Part shown: positions 59,775-64,000 of the stretch, in pieces
Position numbering within the stretch: position 1 is the stretch's first letter
Layout: each line of letters begins with the position of its first letter
NCBI RefSeq assembly: GCF_026914265.1
Contig: NC_069124.1
Span: 18,951,648-19,015,647 of the forward strand
DNA length: 64,000 nucleotides
Direction of reading: 5' to 3'
From: Mya arenaria
Lineage: Eukaryota > Mollusca > Bivalvia > Myida > Myidae
Program-made: the position numbers and the translations under genes
The notes under the pieces: model-generated
What the model was told of the DNA's origin: nothing
Seen by the model: the letters and a program-made list of their open reading frames with translations, nothing else
Databases searched by the model: none

Positions 59775-61611
59775 CGTGGTATGTTCGGAAAGTTCCCGGA
59801 CTTTACTAATAACTTTGTTATTTTTCAACGTAGAGCTTTGAAACTTCGGCCAAGTTGAGACACATATATATTCATTTTGATAATAAGCGGACATTCGCCT
59901 AAGTCAATACATTCTAAAAATATTGTATCCATAGCAACATAATATTTGCTGTTGTGGAGCAAGCCATATGTTTTCCTATAATGTTCACATTAAACGCATT
60001 TTGTAACGTTAAAAAACGCGGGAAACGTCATCTTGACGTCGAACCACAACATGACGTCATTAGTAAAATACGCATGACGTCATTTAAGCAGACACCGCCT
60101 CGCAAAACAAACTCCAAAACAGGTGCTCAAAGCAAACATGCAACGCGAAATTATTGAAAAACAGCGTGTCGTGATACAGTTTCTCCAGAGTTTAGATGTT
60201 TCACCGTCGAAAACAATGATACAGTTGAAGAAGTCGTTTGGAGACCAAACTTTGAGTCGCACAGCTGTTTTTGAGTGGCACAGACGCTTTAAGGAGGGGC
60301 GCGAGTCAACATCCGACGACGAGAGATGTGGGAGGCCGGCACTTGTGGCGAAAAAGCGCGAAATGGTAAAGTCGATGATTGAAAGGGACCGACGAGTGTC
60401 TACACGGGAAGTGGCCGAGGATTGTGACATTGGGGTAGCAACAGCGTATAAGTTAATTACTGAAGAGTTTAAGATGACAAAGGTGTGCGCACGTTGGATA
60501 CCAAGGCTGTTGGATGACAATCAGATGAAGGATAGGGTGAATAAATCATGGAACTTTTTGAGGTCCTATCGACGTGAAGGGGACAGATTCCTTCAAAGAA
60601 TAATCACAACTGATGAAACGTGGTTTCATCTGTTCGACCCAGAGACTAAACAGCAAAGTAGTAGCAAAACATCGTCTTCACCACCACCAAAGAAGGTCCG
60701 GGTGACGAAATCGAAAGGAACAAAATTCATGTTCATCGTATTTATGGACAACAACGGTGTAATCTTGACACATGCTGTCCCGGCGGGCGTTACCGTAAAT
60801 GCAGCGTATTATTCAAAGGTAAACATTTTTATAAACATATTTATAAACGAAATTACACATTTATATAATCATGCTATGAATCAAATATAGAGAACTGATG
60901 CATAAATTCAATCATAACAGCAGTGAAACGGTGTAACCTCACAATGTATTATTTTTCAAATAGTCAACTTATTATTTAATTTTGTGTTATTTATTGAACA
61001 GGTCGTGAGGCGGAATATGGTCCAAGCACTGCGCAAGAAGAGGCCCGGCATGGAAAAGAACATAGAAATTGTTCTCTTACACCAGGACAATGCCCCAGCG
61101 CACAGGGCACGGTACACAGAGTTGGAGCTGGATGTTCTCGGGATCGGCAGGTTGGAGCACGCCCCCTACAGCCCAGACCTTGCGCCACTTGATTTTGCGC
61201 TTTTCCCGGCCGTCAAAGCCCAGCTACGCGGAATCCGATTCGACGATCTCGAGAGCCTACGTTGTCACGTGCAGACAATCATGTCTTCATTTGATAAACA
61301 ATGGTTTCAAACTGTTTACACATCGTGGGTCAGGAGACATGAACGTTGCGTGCAAGCACATGGCCGCTATTTCGAGAAATAGTAAACTGAATTGACGTTG
61401 ACGTTATAAATTTTAACGTCGGGTTGCTCCGCCATATCGTTGGTACATGTTTTAAATTTATTGTAACTTTTTTACTGTTATATGTATGGAATCGAAATTT
61501 TAGAGTGATATGGAATAAAAGATGTAGTAAATCCGTAATAAGTTTCATTATAATACAATGAGCCTTTCAAAAGGAATGCGTTCAGTCCGGGAACTTTCCG
61601 AACATACCTCG
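59775..61611 (+). mobile_element. mariner element inserted in the right arm of the foldback element
   Basis: The ends agree for about 28 bp with one mismatch: CGTGGTATGTTCGGAAAGTT at left, inverse of CGAGGTATGTTCGGAAAGTT at right. TA flanks both sides (59773-59774, 61612-61613). Joining the flanks across one TA restores TGAGTTATGAGTGGATTTCA, exactly the host repeat sequence, which proves the insertion boundary. It is 1837 bp, longer than the usual 1.3 kb, owing to an intron and untranslated sequence. It appears young. Confidence 0.9.
60138..61382 (+). CDS. mariner transposase (DD34D), one intron, intact
   Basis: Exons are 60138-60818 and 61002-61382 around a 183-bp GT..AG intron, giving 353 aa, normal for mariner. 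The N-terminal helix-turn-helix DNA-binding region includes LSRTAVFEWHRRFKEGRES and a GRP hook. A WIPRLL linker (WVPHxL type) follows. Catalytic residues are in TDETWFH, HQDNAPAH and PYSPDLAPLDF; 34 residues separate the last two Asp, the mariner signature. I chose the ATG before QREIIEKQRV because it gives a standard N-terminus. No stop or frameshift is present, so the product may be functional once spliced. Confidence 0.9.
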
Positions 61612-62348
61612 TATGAGTGGATTTCACGTCTGTAAAAGTGGATTTCACTTGTCAAAATGTGGATTTCACTTCGATTTCCGAAAAATTGCTCTAACTTCAT
61701 TTCTTGATATATTTCAATAAAATTTGAAATATAAACCCTTCATTAGGCACTTTCCAAAATGTATACAAAGAATAAAAAATACTAATTAATAAAACTGAGT
61801 TAAGAGTGGATTTCACTTCTCGAAAACTGGATTTCACCTCGATTTCCGATCTATTTTCGAAAAATTGCTCTAACTTCTTCATTTTTTGACCAATTTCAAT
61901 AAAATTTGAAATATAAACCCTTTATGAGGCACTTTCTAATAAATATACAAAAGCAGAAAATTATTTATTAAAATTAATGAGTTATGAGTGGATTTCACTT
62001 ATCGGAATCTGGATTTCACCTCGATTTCCGATCTATTTTTGGAAAAAAAATGAAAAATTGCTCTAACTTCTTTATTTTTTGACCAATTTCAATAAAATTT
62101 GAAACATAAACCCTTCTTGAGGCACTTTCTAATATGTATATAAAAAATTAAATTATTAATTAAAATAACTGAGTTCTGAGTGGATTTCACGTTTTGAGTG
62201 GATTTCACGTGAAATCCACTGGATTCCTGTATCACCCCGCACCCGACATATCTTGATACTAGCCGAGGAGTTCCGATTGCCATTGTCATTGTCGTTTAAC
62301 TTTCACTTTCAGTTTGGGCAACTTTTGGACTTCCGGGTACATCACCGC

Positions 62349-62723
62349 ATGGAAATGGTGTGTTGTTATGTTTTTGAGTGTAAGCATCGCACTGGGGGCG
62401 GACAGGTTTGTAGTCTCTACAGGTTTCCGACTAATGTGAAGGACAGAAATGAATGGATTGACAAATGCCGGTAATTGCAACATTTTAGTCTACGAACACT
62501 AATTGTGACACAATAATTTTCTCAGTCTGATGTTGCTAACATAAATGACCTTTTCTGTTCATCAACAGTTGAATTAAAGATAAATGATATGTTGTGTACT
62601 TTTTCCATGCTGATTCACCAATGGTGTGAATATTACGAGATATACAGTACCATTTTTTTCATGAAAAATTGTGGAATATTTTTTAAAATGACATAAATTA
62701 TATTCACTATCTTGACCAAAAAA

Positions 62724-62786
<63 letters not shown>

Positions 62787-64000
62787 AATAAATAATGAAT
62801 ATAAAAGATAAATGAAATAAAATAAATAATAATTAATATAAAAACTTTTTATATATTACTGTATCCAGGCAATGTGATGAGCGCCTGTGGTGGCAAGTGT
62901 GAACGTTATTCCCCCACATGCCATTGATTGACATTTGAACATAAATTTTTTGAATGATAGCAGCATTTGAAATACTTACCAGAGTATCTTGTTCTTTGGA
63001 ACTTATATCTTAGGCAAGCGTCTTTATTGATTAAAATTGTAAATAAACCAATCTCAATCGGAAAAACACTTTTATAACGGGTGTTCCATATTTAGGTACT
63101 GTTCTGATTTAGGTACTCAACCAGTACCATTTAACACTGGGCGATGTTGAATAATAACGACCAAATTGTTTAATATATACCCAACAGTGTTCTAAACTGG
63201 GTTTAATTTGTTAATAGAGTCGTTATTTTCAAATAAACATATTCTGGGTAACGAAGACCATTGAACATGTACCAGTACACAAAACTGATTTGTCCCAGAA
63301 TTACAGATATCGGAATACTTGATAAACAATCGACACATGTATATGTTTCTATGACATCTAAACATTATTTTGGCATAATGACATAAATAAATATGTGTTT
63401 AATAGTAGGCAATAATATTTTCATAGAAATTTGAATTTATAACAGAGATTATTTCAAAATTGTGGCCGCAAGGATTCTCTGCGCAAGGGTCGTTCGCTAC
63501 TTTTTGCTGAGATGGTGGACGTCACGAGTCTGCCATAGTAAAACAAAATCGTTAAAAGACTCGTTGACGGCCATTTAGGTGGACTAATATATGTACTATA
63601 CAGTATGGTGGCAAGATTTGATAAATTTTCATTGAAATGTGCATTTTGTTACTTGATTGAGTTAATTGTATTAACAAACATTAAAAAGTTACTGACAGAA
63701 ATGAGATACTCAATTATACATAAATGTGTATGGCCTAATATCCACATGTCATGTAATGATGTAGTGACAGATATGGTTGAGTTGCATAACCTGAGCAGTT
63801 TATGTCTTACTATTGTAGATCTACATATTTAAAAAATTGTTCTTACAAGTACGCCTTATCACTGTTTAAATGTTCAACTGCTGGGATTGTCCCGGTATTT
63901 TCAATAGTATGATTATACACATATGACAACATTTCAGACGGGCAGACAGGCCATATAACAACAATGACCGGATATGTAGCTGTCATTTTGTTGATGGGAA
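62349..64000 (+). CDS. THAP-domain protein, first two exons (continues beyond window)
   Basis: Exon 1 (62349-62470) encodes MEMVCCYVFECKHRTGGG, LYRFPTNVKDRNEWIDKC and two bases of the next codon, ending at CG/GTAATT. Exon 2 starts at 63938 after ATTTCAG and continues in phase as RRADRPYNNNDRICSCHFVD to the window edge. Together they form a THAP zinc finger (C2-C...C-x2-H): Cys in CCYVFEC, the RFP motif, the conserved Trp, and ICSCHF. THAP domains bind DNA and occur in transcription regulators and in P-element transposases; which this is cannot be told from 63 residues. The 1.47-kb intron contains a (TA)n run. Confidence 0.75.
62729..62784. repeat. (TA)n microsatellite in the THAP gene intron
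   Basis: About 28 pure TA dinucleotides. Confidence 0.95.

Larger units (their letters stand above)
56438..62244. mobile_element. Foldback-like DNA transposon with long tandem-repeat arms
   Basis: The ends GGTGCGGGGTGATACAGG are inverted. GACATATCT flanks both sides (56429-56437, 62245-62253), a perfect 9-bp duplication. Both arms contain tandem units of about 190 bp built on GTGAAATCCACTCATAACTC, and each end has the palindrome AGTGGATTTCACGTGAAATC. The left arm runs to about 57783. The right arm starts near 59596 and is split by a mariner insertion. Without the mariner the element is about 3.97 kb. Long tandem-repeat inverted arms resemble Foldback/Galileo elements; the 9-bp duplication suits Mutator-like or Merlin. 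The superfamily is unresolved. Confidence 0.75.
56339..62279. mobile_element. CAATCG-ended element split by a foldback element
   Basis: The left end CAATCGTAACAACTTGGCCA (repeated once at 56389) and the right end, inverse of CAATCGGAACTCCTCGGC, match the MITE at 52571-52829. CCATTGTCA flanks both sides (56330-56338, 62280-62288). Without the inner element (56438-62244 plus one duplication) about 125 bp remain. Its right edge is 70 bp upstream of the THAP start codon. Confidence 0.75.

Noticed and set aside
1-64000. tRNA, rRNA and snRNA genes
   Set aside because: None was recognised on either strand.

Overview
The window is animal nuclear DNA: AT-rich, intron-bearing, and full of transposons and satellites. 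The complete CBP/p300 gene is invertebrate-like, and several dispersed repeats are of types I associate with bivalves (for example the one at 23993-24560). My best guess is a bivalve mollusc; this is inference, because no species marker was checked. All recognisable cellular genes lie on the + strand.

1-17201: a head-to-tail tandem array of about 2.7-kb units. Each unit carries one four-exon Cdc25 phosphatase gene of about 308 codons. Six copies are complete, and the last exon of a seventh enters from the left edge. Each unit has an (AAT)n tract in intron 1 and a (TGAG)n tract between genes. The array stops abruptly at the end of the last (TGAG)n tract. 17202-18735 is a CpG-rich, near-50% GC block without recognisable content, followed by AT-rich flank.

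19600-44950: one gene for a CREB-binding protein/p300 acetyltransferase. It has 27 coding exons whose phases all agree and encodes 2272 aa. It carries TAZ1, KIX, a SUMO-motif region, bromodomain, RING/PHD, HAT, ZZ, TAZ2 and NCBD in the usual order. Its introns hold several inverted-repeat elements and a 33-bp minisatellite.

46056-48296: a minisatellite of about 48 copies of a 46-bp unit, part of it organised as 92-bp dimers. 48300-50380 has little that I can identify. 50381-51950 is a decayed LINE interrupted by an inverted-repeat element.

52500-62290: a dense nest of DNA transposons. Several share the terminus CAWTCGGAACTCCTCGGC and have perfect 9-10 bp target-site duplications. The largest is a three-level nest: a roughly 125-bp element is split by a foldback-like element with long tandem-repeat arms, whose right arm is split by a mariner element with an intact, intron-containing transposase. 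All three levels have exact target-site duplications, so the order of insertion can be read.

62349-64000: the start of a THAP zinc-finger gene. Two exons splice in phase to complete the domain, and the gene runs off the right edge.

Two of the gene systems act on proliferation: Cdc25 activates CDKs, and CBP/p300 acetylates histones and cell-cycle regulators. Their adjacency may be coincidental.
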